Positions 1 to 6,150 of a stretch of DNA of 9,495 nucleotides are shown here, piece by piece (the stretch's first letter is position 1; the number at the start of each line of letters is the position of its first letter). Source of the stretch: Candidatus Cloacimonadota bacterium (GTDB lineage: Bacteria > Cloacimonadota > Cloacimonadia > Cloacimonadales > WRIO01). The translations under genes were made by a program, and so were the position numbers. Location of the stretch: assembly GCA_023230175.1 (NCBI GenBank), contig JALNXV010000111.1, positions 1 to 9,495 on the forward strand, read 5' to 3'. The notes below the pieces were generated by a model that was not told the DNA's origin, did no database searches, and worked only from the letters and a program-made list of their open reading frames with translations.

Positions 1-424
1 CTCTTAATACCTTTATTTTCCGGTTTTTCTGAGCTAAACGCTTCTCATTAACAATATATCCTTCAACAAGATAATCTTTTAACCTCTTTGTTGCCCAGAT
101 ACGAAACCGGGTACCTCTAATTGATTTTACTCTGTATCCGACCGATATAATAACATCAAGGTTATAATAATCTAACATTTTAGTTTGTGTTTTGTCTTTG
201 ATAGCACCATGTTGAGTGGTATGTGCAAATTTTGCACATACCTCATCTTTATTAAGTTCGCCTTCATTGAAAATATTTTGAATGTGTCGTCCGATTACAG
301 TTCTGTCTCTGTCAAACAGCATTCCTAATTGCTCTTGATTCAACCACACTGTCTCTTTTTCAAATTTAACTTCAACAATAGAATTGCCGTCTTTACTCTG
401 ATATATTTCTATTTTATTTTCCAT
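1..424 (-). CDS. rhuM: RhuM family protein, N-terminal part (C-terminus beyond window)
   Basis: I translated 141 codons from the ATG at 424-422 down to base 2 with no stop, so the gene continues outside the window. The product starts MENKIEIYQSKDGN and contains TVWLNQEQLGMLFDRDRTVIGRH, VCAKFAHTTQHG, YYNLDVIISVGYRV and RGTRFRIWAT. These blocks in this order are diagnostic of the RhuM family, named for a Salmonella pathogenicity-island gene. The early part resembles a helix-turn-helix DNA-binding segment. Family members are usually more than 300 residues, often sit beside type I restriction genes or in islands, and have no firmly established biochemical role. A ribosome binding site AAAAGGA (433-439) lies 8 bases before the start. 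The start codon overlaps the stop of a short upstream frame as TAATG. A perfect 25-bp palindrome lies inside the gene at 218-242. Family assignment is secure; function is not. Confidence 0.88.
   Translation of the reverse strand, partial: MENKIEIYQSKDGNSIVEVKFEKETVWLNQEQLGMLFDRDRTVIGRHIQNIFNEGELNKDEVCAKFAHTTQHGAIKDKTQTKMLDYYNLDVIISVGYRVKSIRGTRFRIWATKRLKDYLVEGYIVNEKRLAQKNRKIKVLR
218..242. repeat. Perfect 12-bp inverted repeat inside rhuM
   Basis: The left arm GGTATGTGCAAA (218-229) and the right arm TTTGCACATACC (231-242) are exact reverse complements around a single central T at 230. The palindrome falls on the codons for the family-conserved EVCAKFAHT stretch. It may be an operator-type site for a dimeric DNA-binding protein, possibly RhuM itself, or a by-product of codon choice over a conserved peptide. 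The arms are seen directly; any role is inference. Confidence 0.8.
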
Positions 425-501
425 TATAAAAATCCTTTTCTCTTTTTAGGTGTGCTATTTTGTATTTCAGGGTTGTATGTTTCTGCCGTTAAATGATTTA
501 A
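424..501 (-). pseudogene. Short open tail, possible 3' remnant of a gene upstream of rhuM
   Basis: Reading leftward from 501, 25 sense codons and a TAA stop (426-424) form an open frame with no start codon. The last residues are NPEIQNSTPKKRKGFL, a plausible basic protein C-terminus. Its stop overlaps the rhuM ATG as TAATG, a common arrangement for translationally coupled genes. The frame begins only bases away from the stop of the GNAT-fusion gene (498-500), so the body of the putative upstream gene would have been replaced by the GNAT gene. The stretch is short enough to be open by chance in AT-rich DNA, so this is a tentative call. I do not recognise the family. Confidence 0.25.
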
Positions 502-3500
502 TTAGTAAATCTTATATTCTTCAAGTCTATCAGATGCTTCTCTTTAAGTTCTTCATCTGAGATAATAAAGAATTTCGGAGGACTTATACAGACATCCTGA
601 TTTTTTATCTTTTTGCTCTGGTAGGTTGTGCATGAAGAAACATGAATATCACTTTCAACATCTTTGTAAGGGTGTAAATCTGAATTATATATAATTAATT
701 TTTCTTCTCTGTTTATGCCTGCAAATGAAACCATACTTGCTTCTGATACAAAACCAATATGATCCTTTCCGCATTTAGTTTTAAGTGTTTTCCCTTTATA
801 TTCGTATTCAAAACTACAGTTTGTCAGTATATTGTCAGCTTTTATAAAAGATATATTTTGAATGTTAGTATTTAAGTATTTACCTGTTTTTTGTTCAATT
901 TTTAAGTATGAACATACAATCGGTAAATTTGGTATGGTCAAAAAATACTGTATCAAAGTCAAACCTTTGCTTGGTTTAAAGTTTTCAATTTCAGTTTTAA
1001 TCTCGAAGCCTGTCCATTCATTAAGATAATTATCTTTTTTAGTTATAAAAGTAGCAGTAGATTTTTCTTCAACAAGATGCTTCATATTTAGCCCTGGCAG
1101 TTTATAATATATACCTCCTGTCCAGGGATTCCACCATGATTTTACTGTTTTATGAGGATAGTTTGTATCTAACCATTCATTCCCTTTTGCTATTAGAGAA
1201 AACAGGCATGGAGCAAACTCAGGATTAGTCTTAATTTCAATTATACCATTATTTAGGCTGAGAAGCTTATCTGCTTGTTTTTTAATACATTCTGAATGGT
1301 TTTTTATAAAGACTGCCTTTTCATTTTTAAATGATAAGCTCTCATAATCAGCGATTGATGTAATTAGAACAGGATTTGGAAAATTATCCTTTAGAGTAAC
1401 TTCAAAGTCAGCTTGATTTTTTCTTTCGTCTTCTTTGACGGTTAAAGCAAGAGGAGAAAATCCATCGTTTGAGGACTTAATTACTACCTCACAATCCATA
1501 GATTTTACTTTATTGTCAACCTGTGATGCAGTAAATGATTTTTCACAGAATGGATTTCCTTTATTTACCTCAAGGGCAATACTATGGATAAACTTAGTAT
1601 CATCTGATTGCTCATTCAATGCATATTCTCTTGTTTCATTAGCTGTTTTAAATACATCATTAGCGATAATTACAGGTTTTGAAATTCTTGAATTATCTTT
1701 GCTAAACTTGTTTTCAAAGATTAAAGACCAACCATTTGTTTCAGGTTTTATGTCCTTATCCCAAATAACTGCGATTGAAGAATTGTTATTTTTGTTGAAA
1801 ACCCAGTTTTCTGTAATTTTTTTTAAGTCCCAGTTTGTCAGTTCAGCATCATCAAAAAGATTATCATTTATTTGCATTACTTGATTATCGTACGGCATAT
1901 AAAAATCATCTTTACTACAATTTATTGCAAAGTTTATACTGAATTCATTCATACTAAATGGAAATTCTAGAATTTCAATATAGTACTCTAATACTCCACT
2001 GTGATAAAGTTTATAGTTATTGATAAATTTACAGCCTTTAAAATCATCAGATTCAAGGTAAGTTTTTAGGGTTATAGATTCTGAATCTTCAATAAATTCG
2101 TGTTTATAAGCTTTTTTAATATCAAACTCAGAGCTGAAAGGTTTGCCAATTTTTGGAGTGCTTATGCCAAAGGCAGAGGAGAATATTTTATTCATTATAA
2201 AATAATTTGGATTATCATCTTTATTTAACCAACCCATATACAATCCTTTGTTTATCAGATAATTATGTTTGGTTTCTCCATATGTTGAGCCTGAGTAAGT
2301 ATAGCATGCCAGTGAAAATATATCTTTATAATTGATAAGTTCTCCATTAGTTTTTGCAGTGATTTCTATTTCTTCTTTTATTAGAACAGATGTTTTGCAA
2401 ATGACCTTCAGGTATAGAGATTTTTTTTCTTTTGCTTTTAATGTAAAGGTAAGCTTTTCAGGTAAGAACTTAATATTTTCATTAGCGGGCAGATTAAAGG
2501 TGTATTCGCAAGGTTCGTCAAAATTATTTTCCACATCTAAAATTAATTCATAAGGTATGTTTGGAGAAACAAGAGGTTTTGGGGTCGAGTGCGAAAAGCT
2601 TAAAGGGAAAAGTGTTTTAATACCTGTTTTAAAGATTGCTTTTTTATTATTGATACTTATTTCTGATTTAACACAAGGGTGAGTTTTCCATTCGTCTTGC
2701 TTATCATCAATTCTTTTAACAAAAAACTCAGCTTCGATTGATTCATTATCCTTTATTACTGTTTGATACTCATAGTCAAATTCAATATTTTTATCATTTA
2801 CACCTTTGAGAGATAGAGATAAAGGCTTATTTGTCTTGTTTTTGATTTCGTAAATAACCTTATACTGTTTCCCAAAAATAAGTTGAGCTTGTGCAATGCT
2901 AGTTTTTATAGAGTACTCATTTGTTTCAACAAAGCTAATGCCTCGACCGGTTTTTTCATATTTAACAGTAAGTGATTTACCTTCTTTTTCCCATTGATAA
3001 GTGTATAAAGAAAAATCATTTACAATTTCACCATCAGGGCAAATCTCGATTTCTCTTTTGCAATCCTGATACCAATCTGCAGTTTTAAAGAAATCAGTAA
3101 ATAGTTCAGTGTTTAGGACTGACGGGATAAAGTTCATCAGATGAGTTGCTTCGCTTTCCATCTTTTCCCAAAAGAAACCTGTTTTCTTATATAGAGGAAC
3201 AGCCTTTGTATTTCCTCCCCACGTGAATAAATCTAATCTTGGATAATTAAGTTCAATTGTTTTTTCAATGGATTTTAATAGTAAAGCCTTGCCTATCTTT
3301 TTATTATAATACTCAGGTAAAACATTAATTAAATCAACATATAATGTGTTTTCATCATGTGAATATTTAGATAATTTACAGTAACCAATAACTCTTTCAC
3401 CATCCAAAGCTATGAAAAGATTTAAATATGATGATTGTTCTTCTTCTGATTCTACCATATATTCTGTGCGATTATCTGTATGCCCGTTCCAGCCTTCTCC

Positions 3501-3572
3501 ACTAAGATTCCACATTTCAGCCACACCTTTGGCATAGCTTTTATTATATTCTACAATTTTTATATTAGTCAT
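498..3572 (-). CDS. GNAT N-acetyltransferase fused to a large beta-sandwich region
   Basis: The 1024-residue product has no signal peptide or membrane segment and is probably cytoplasmic. Residues 1-150 form a GNAT domain: the acetyl-CoA binding loop is YYNKKIGKALL (88-98), a Q/R-x-x-G-x-G/A variant, and the later motif is NTKAVPLYKKTGF (121-133). Residues about 220-420 look like two Ig-like or NEW3-like beta modules. Residues about 470-1000 are rich in aromatic beta strands, with SWWNPWTGGIYYKLPG around 833-848, and resemble the galactose-mutarotase-like sandwiches of carbohydrate-active enzymes. I see no obvious glycosidase catalytic motif. The start is supported by CGAGGAAA (3577-3584), 5 bases before the ATG. 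Such GNAT/sandwich fusions exist as uncharacterised proteins; a role in acetylating a sugar or sugar-linked amine is only a guess. The upstream gene remnant overlaps the start as ATGA, and rhuM follows on the same strand. Confidence 0.8.
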   Translation of the reverse strand: MTNIKIVEYNKSYAKGVAEMWNLSGEGWNGHTDNRTEYMVESEEEQSSYLNLFIALDGERVIGYCKLSKYSHDENTLYVDLINVLPEYYNKKIGKALLLKSIEKTIELNYPRLDLFTWGGNTKAVPLYKKTGFFWEKMESEATHLMNFIPSVLNTELFTDFFKTADWYQDCKREIEICPDGEIVNDFSLYTYQWEKEGKSLTVKYEKTGRGISFVETNEYSIKTSIAQAQLIFGKQYKVIYEIKNKTNKPLSLSLKGVNDKNIEFDYEYQTVIKDNESIEAEFFVKRIDDKQDEWKTHPCVKSEISINNKKAIFKTGIKTLFPLSFSHSTPKPLVSPNIPYELILDVENNFDEPCEYTFNLPANENIKFLPEKLTFTLKAKEKKSLYLKVICKTSVLIKEEIEITAKTNGELINYKDIFSLACYTYSGSTYGETKHNYLINKGLYMGWLNKDDNPNYFIMNKIFSSAFGISTPKIGKPFSSEFDIKKAYKHEFIEDSESITLKTYLESDDFKGCKFINNYKLYHSGVLEYYIEILEFPFSMNEFSINFAINCSKDDFYMPYDNQVMQINDNLFDDAELTNWDLKKITENWVFNKNNNSSIAVIWDKDIKPETNGWSLIFENKFSKDNSRISKPVIIANDVFKTANETREYALNEQSDDTKFIHSIALEVNKGNPFCEKSFTASQVDNKVKSMDCEVVIKSSNDGFSPLALTVKEDERKNQADFEVTLKDNFPNPVLITSIADYESLSFKNEKAVFIKNHSECIKKQADKLLSLNNGIIEIKTNPEFAPCLFSLIAKGNEWLDTNYPHKTVKSWWNPWTGGIYYKLPGLNMKHLVEEKSTATFITKKDNYLNEWTGFEIKTEIENFKPSKGLTLIQYFLTIPNLPIVCSYLKIEQKTGKYLNTNIQNISFIKADNILTNCSFEYEYKGKTLKTKCGKDHIGFVSEASMVSFAGINREEKLIIYNSDLHPYKDVESDIHVSSCTTYQSKKIKNQDVCISPPKFFIISDEELKEKHLIDLKNIRFTN

Positions 3573-3877
3573 AAAATTTCCTCGTTATTTTTAATTTTTA
3601 TCCTTTGAAAAATATTCAAAGCGTTGTTATAAAATACGTCATTATAATGCTTTCCGGGATGAGTTGCTTGATATAATCAATTTATCATATCTGTCAGCTA
3701 AAATCAAAGCTGTTTTATACATATTCATAAATAGTTCTTGAGAACTAAACCTCCTATAATAGATAACATACCATTCTGAACTATATATTTATATATCTCC
3801 AATATGTCAATAAATAATTTAGTTGTTACGACCTCATTGCTTATCCCATATAAAATAATTACTATAAAAAGATTCAT
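3569..3877 (-). pseudogene. Decayed gene remnant in three frames ending at the GNAT start
   Basis: Three open segments follow each other on the minus strand. Segment one, 3877-3725, starts ATG and gives 50 residues including VVTTKLFIDILEIYKYIV and GGLVLKNYL. Segment two, read from the ATG at 3728, continues NMYKTALILADRYDKL to about 3678. Segment three, 3676-3569, gives LYQATHPGKHYNDVFYNN followed by ALNIFQRIK and ends in a TGA that overlaps the GNAT ATG as ATGA. Joining them needs one small shift near 3726 and one extra base near 3677; the joined product reads like a mostly helical protein end of about 100 residues. I do not recognise the family. The ATGA junction suggests the intact ancestor was co-translated with the GNAT gene. 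Alternatives are chance open frames in AT-rich DNA, or two small real genes. Confidence 0.42.
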
Positions 3878-3991
3878 TGCTAAACTATATTTTAGCCAAG
3901 TTTATTAATTTTTTACATAACAAAAACTATTTTTAAATATGTATCTATTCTAACAAAACAAATATTACTAACTTTTTGCTGACAGAGCACT

Positions 3992-4069
3992 TATCACTTA
4001 ATATTTAAGGCTGTTAAATAATGTTGTTGTGTGAGTATCCTTGTTTGTACTAAAAAACCTTAAGTGATA
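3992..4069. repeat. 10-bp inverted repeat pair
   Basis: TATCACTTAA at 3992-4001 and TTAAGTGATA at 4060-4069 are exact reverse complements 58 bp apart. The left arm lies outside the left end of the MITE-like element and the right arm lies inside it, so the two pairs interleave. This could be part of a nested or rearranged mobile element end. Confidence 0.5.
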
Positions 4070-4139
4070 GTTATTCAATATTTTATAAAACTACAAGCTG
4101 GAAGCTTGTAGAACAATAATTGAAATTATTCAACAGTCT
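4008..4139. mobile_element. MITE-like element with imperfect terminal inverted repeats
   Basis: The left end AGGCTGTTAAATAAT (4008-4022) matches the reverse complement of the right end (4125-4139, AGACTGTTGAATAAT) at 13 of 15 positions. The enclosed 132 bp has no coding capacity and carries a hairpin. This size and structure fit a miniature inverted-repeat element, or a solo remnant of an insertion sequence whose transposase is elsewhere. I found no convincing target-site duplication, so the insertion is old or the ends are slightly misplaced. Confidence 0.5.
4091..4111 (-). terminator. Perfect 9-bp hairpin, possible leftward terminator
   Basis: CTACAAGCT (4091-4099) and AGCTTGTAG (4103-4111) pair perfectly around a 3-base loop. 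On the minus strand the stem is followed by TTTTAT, the layout of a weak intrinsic terminator. On the plus strand there is no T-run. No minus-strand gene lies immediately upstream, so it may instead be a structural part of the MITE-like element. Confidence 0.35.
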
Positions 4140-4141
4140 CT

Positions 4142-4170
4142 TTTAGATTATAGCTTATCGGCATTATAAA
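4142..4170 (+). promoter_or_regulatory. Candidate promoter for the acylphosphatase operon
   Basis: TTTAGA (4142-4147), a 17-base spacer and TATAAA (4165-4170) resemble a sigma-70 promoter, placed just past the right end of the MITE-like element; it would give a leader of a little over 100 bases. A perfect -35 TTGACA lies closer to the gene at 4231-4236 but lacks a convincing -10 at 16-18 bases. Either or neither could be used. Confidence 0.3.
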
Positions 4171-4283
4171 AAAATCACAAACTTTTTATCTTAAAATATT
4201 GTAATAAAATCTGATAAATAAAATTAGTTATTGACAGAAACAAGAAAATAAAAAAAATTATCTCAAATGATTATGAAGGTAAT

Positions 4284-4562
4284 ATGCAAACATTAAAACT
4301 TTTAGTTGAAGGCAGGGTTCAAGGTGTTGGTTTCAGACACTACATTTTTAAGTATGCTAAACGATTAGAGTTAAAAGGTTATGTTAAGAATCTTGATGAT
4401 GGCAAGGTAGAAATTGTTGTCAATGGAGAAGAATCTAAGATTTCCGATATGATAAAAGTTAGCAGAAAAGGACCAACATTTTCGTGGGTTTATAATATTC
4501 AAGTTTATGATATTGATGAAAGCAATAAGGAGATATATGACGATTTCAAGATTATTTATTAA
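4284..4562 (+). CDS. acyP: Acylphosphatase
   Basis: This 92-residue protein is the usual family length. It hydrolyses carboxyl-phosphate bonds in small acyl phosphates such as acetyl or carbamoyl phosphate, in the cytoplasm. The signature GRVQGVGFRHY spans residues 10-20 with the phosphate-binding arginine at R18. The second signature GYVKNLDDGKVEIVVNG spans 32-48 with the catalytic asparagine at N36. The common C-terminal GPPSA-type motif is altered to KGPTFSWV, a modest divergence. The start has a short AAGG four bases upstream (4276-4279). It is the first gene of the plus-strand block, and its last 26 bases overlap the start of the LysM/M23 gene, implying translational coupling. Confidence 0.93.
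   Translation: MQTLKLLVEGRVQGVGFRHYIFKYAKRLELKGYVKNLDDGKVEIVVNGEESKISDMIKVSRKGPTFSWVYNIQVYDIDESNKEIYDDFKIIY
4527..4532 (+). promoter_or_regulatory. Ribosome binding site fixing the LysM/M23 start
   Basis: AAGGAG lies 4 bases before the ATG at 4537 and inside the end of the acylphosphatase gene. An in-frame ATG at 4507 has no comparable site and would put charged residues ahead of the signal peptide, so 4537 is the better start. Confidence 0.75.
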
Positions 4563-5787
4563 AATATTCTCTTCTTTATTTTTGTTAATATTTGTGTTTT
4601 TAAGCTTATATGCCGACACCATCCATACAGTTCAACGAGGTGAAACCTTAACATCAATATCCAAACAATATAAGATAAGTGTCGCAGAGCTAAAACAACT
4701 AAATAAACTAAAAAATGATAATATACAAGCAGGACAAAGATTAGTCGTTCAAAAGGTTAATAATAAAAAACCAATCAAATACACAGTTAAAGCCGGAGAT
4801 AATCTGACATCTATTTCAAAAAGATTTAATACGAGCATCAAAGAATTAAGTGAATGGAACAATCTTAAAAGTAGTAATATTAATATAAATCAAGTTTTAA
4901 TTGTTTCTTACGAAGGAATGGATACAGTAAATAAAAGCAATTCAAGCATTTCCCGGGCTACTCCCAAAAAACAAGAAAAGCCAAAATTTCATATTGTTAA
5001 AAAAGGAGATACTCTTTCAGATATTGCCAATAAATACAGTATGGACTTATTAGAAATCATCGATTATAATAAATTAACAGATGTTAATATCCAACCAAGT
5101 CAACGAATTTGGCTCGAAGACGGGCACGTAACAGAAACAAAATCTGAGAAATTACCAACAAACCTACCATCAATTACACGAAAATCTGAATCAGGTACTA
5201 GAGTACTCACTCATACTGTAAAAAGAGGTGAAAATCTATATAGAATAGCTCTCAATAATAAAGTTACTGTTGACCAATTAATAGCATGGAACGGTCTAAG
5301 CAGTTTAAATATAAAAGCAGGGCAAGTACTTTATTTAATGGATGTTTCATCAATAAAAAATCTTGAAAAGATCGTAGAAACATCTCGTAAGGGTATTCCC
5401 GAAATCAGCACTCAGTCCATCTTACCGGTATCGCAGATAAAAATTCTTTCTGAGTTTGGTATGCGTTCCGGTAGATTACATAAAGGCATTGATTTTGCAG
5501 GTAGTCCCGGAGATCCTATTTATGCTGTTTTACCGGGAAAAGTTGTTTTTTCGGGAATTCAGCGTGGTTTTGGAAACGTAGTAATTATAGAACATAATAA
5601 TTTTATTATGACAGTTTATGGACATAATGAATCAAATTTAGTATCAGTTGGAGACGATATTACTCAAGGTCATCTAATTGCAACCTTAGGAAGTACGGGA
5701 AACGCAAGTGCTCCACATCTTCATTTTGAATATAGAGTTAGAGGCGTTGCCAGAAATCCAAAAGAACTTTTAAAGCAACTTCCTTAA
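4537..5787 (+). CDS. Secreted LysM (x4) and M23 (LytM) peptidoglycan endopeptidase
   Basis: From the start at 4537 the product is 416 residues. Residues 1-26 are a signal peptide (basic start, hydrophobic core, likely cleavage after SLYA), with no lipobox. Four LysM peptidoglycan-binding repeats follow at about 29-72, 81-124, 151-194 and 225-268, each with a V-K/Q-x-G-E/D-x-L-x-x-I core. The M23 domain covers about 297-412: zinc ligands H315 and D319 (HKGID) and H396, catalytic H363 (YGH) and H394 (HLHFE). Every active-site residue is present, so it should cut peptide cross-links, unlike E. coli NlpD, whose LytM domain is degenerate and acts as an amidase activator. The architecture otherwise resembles NlpD/DipM-type septal or wall-remodelling proteins. 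The gene overlaps acyP and lies two genes upstream of a sigma factor. Confidence 0.93.
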   Translation: MTISRLFIKIFSSLFLLIFVFLSLYADTIHTVQRGETLTSISKQYKISVAELKQLNKLKNDNIQAGQRLVVQKVNNKKPIKYTVKAGDNLTSISKRFNTSIKELSEWNNLKSSNININQVLIVSYEGMDTVNKSNSSISRATPKKQEKPKFHIVKKGDTLSDIANKYSMDLLEIIDYNKLTDVNIQPSQRIWLEDGHVTETKSEKLPTNLPSITRKSESGTRVLTHTVKRGENLYRIALNNKVTVDQLIAWNGLSSLNIKAGQVLYLMDVSSIKNLEKIVETSRKGIPEISTQSILPVSQIKILSEFGMRSGRLHKGIDFAGSPGDPIYAVLPGKVVFSGIQRGFGNVVIIEHNNFIMTVYGHNESNLVSVGDDITQGHLIATLGSTGNASAPHLHFEYRVRGVARNPKELLKQLP

Positions 5788-5804
5788 AAAAAAATAAAAA
5801 AAGC

Positions 5805-5834
5805 TTGACTTATTTAAATAAAAAATATTTTAAT
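5805..5834 (+). promoter_or_regulatory. Likely internal promoter ahead of the MerR gene
   Basis: TTGACT (5805-5810), an 18-base spacer and TTTAAT (5829-5834) each match 5 of 6 consensus sigma-70 bases. An A-rich tract (5786-5802) directly upstream resembles an UP element. The predicted transcription start falls at about 5841-5844, at or within three bases of the ATG at 5844. Confidence 0.5.
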
Positions 5835-5843
5835 TATACTGTT

Positions 5844-6143
5844 ATGAAAGATAAATATTCCATAGGTGAAGTGGCAAAGATTTTAAAACTGCATGAGCAG
5901 ACTATAAGAGATTACGAAAGGCAACATCTACTTAAGCCTTCGAGATCTCCTAAGGGCAGAAGAATATTTGTAAATTCTGATATCACCAGAATTTCTCTTA
6001 TTGCTACTCTTACTCAAGAAATGGGGTTAAACCTCGCCGGGGTTAACATTGTGATTTCTTTATCCAAAAACTTTAAAATGAGCGATGATGAATTACTCGA
6101 CTATATCATAGACCATAAAAACAGTTTAGTTTTAAATCATTGA
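5844..6143 (+). CDS. MerR-family transcriptional regulator, HspR-like
   Basis: From the ATG at 5844 the product is 99 residues, a single winged-helix DNA-binding domain with a short tail. YSIGEVAKILKLHEQTIRDYE (5-25), the wing KGRR (37-40) and QEMGLNLAGV (58-67) match the HspR branch, which represses chaperone genes such as dnaK in other bacteria. Canonical MerR effector-binding cysteines are absent. A TTG at 5805 is in frame, but it forms part of a likely promoter and has no ribosome binding site, so 5844 is preferred. The ATG also has no Shine-Dalgarno sequence, which suggests a leaderless message. The sigma-factor gene begins 7 bases after the stop, so the two are almost certainly co-expressed. 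Its targets are not shown here; control of the sigma gene or of itself is inference. Confidence 0.85.
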   Translation: MKDKYSIGEVAKILKLHEQTIRDYERQHLLKPSRSPKGRRIFVNSDITRISLIATLTQEMGLNLAGVNIVISLSKNFKMSDDELLDYIIDHKNSLVLNH

Positions 6144-6150
6144 GGTATTA

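Larger units (their letters stand above)
3878..4283. other. AT-rich intergenic region between divergent gene blocks
   Basis: This gene-free stretch separates the minus-strand accessory block from the plus-strand operon. From left to right it holds low-complexity AT-rich sequence without a convincing frame (3878-3990), one arm of a 10-bp inverted repeat (3992-4001), a MITE-like element (4008-4139) with an internal 9-bp hairpin, a possible promoter (4142-4170), and an isolated perfect -35-like TTGACA (4231-4236). I see no tRNA or small-RNA gene. Confidence 0.7.

Noticed and set aside
1435..1884. 149-codon plus-strand open frame
   Set aside because: It lies wholly antisense within the well-supported GNAT-fusion gene, has no ribosome binding site and no recognisable motifs.
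2332..2553. 73-codon plus-strand open frame
   Set aside because: Antisense shadow of the GNAT-fusion gene with no domain or start signal.
3603..3621. 7-bp inverted repeat (CTTTGAA, 5 bases, TTCAAAG) upstream of the GNAT start
   Set aside because: Short AT-rich repeat expected by chance in this composition, and it lies in the likely gene remnant.
3641..3646. Perfect minus-strand -10 (TATAAT) ahead of the GNAT gene
   Set aside because: There is no acceptable -35 at 16-18 bases, and the stretch falls in the apparent gene remnant, where it is explained as former coding sequence.
3732..3747. 7-bp inverted repeat (TAGTTCT, 2 bases, AGAACTA)
   Set aside because: Also within the likely remnant; no promoter is positioned to make it an operator.
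4507..4536. Upstream ATG start for the LysM/M23 gene
   Set aside because: The ATG at 4537 has an AAGGAG at ideal distance and begins a clean signal peptide; the extra ten residues do not fit.
4371..4622. 83-codon minus-strand open frame
   Set aside because: Antisense to the acylphosphatase gene and the start of the LysM/M23 gene; no motif support.
5804..5824. Possible HspR operator (HAIR-type) in front of the MerR gene
   Set aside because: CTTGACT is one base from the half-site CTTGAGT, but no matching ACTCAAG half-site occurs at the expected spacing.
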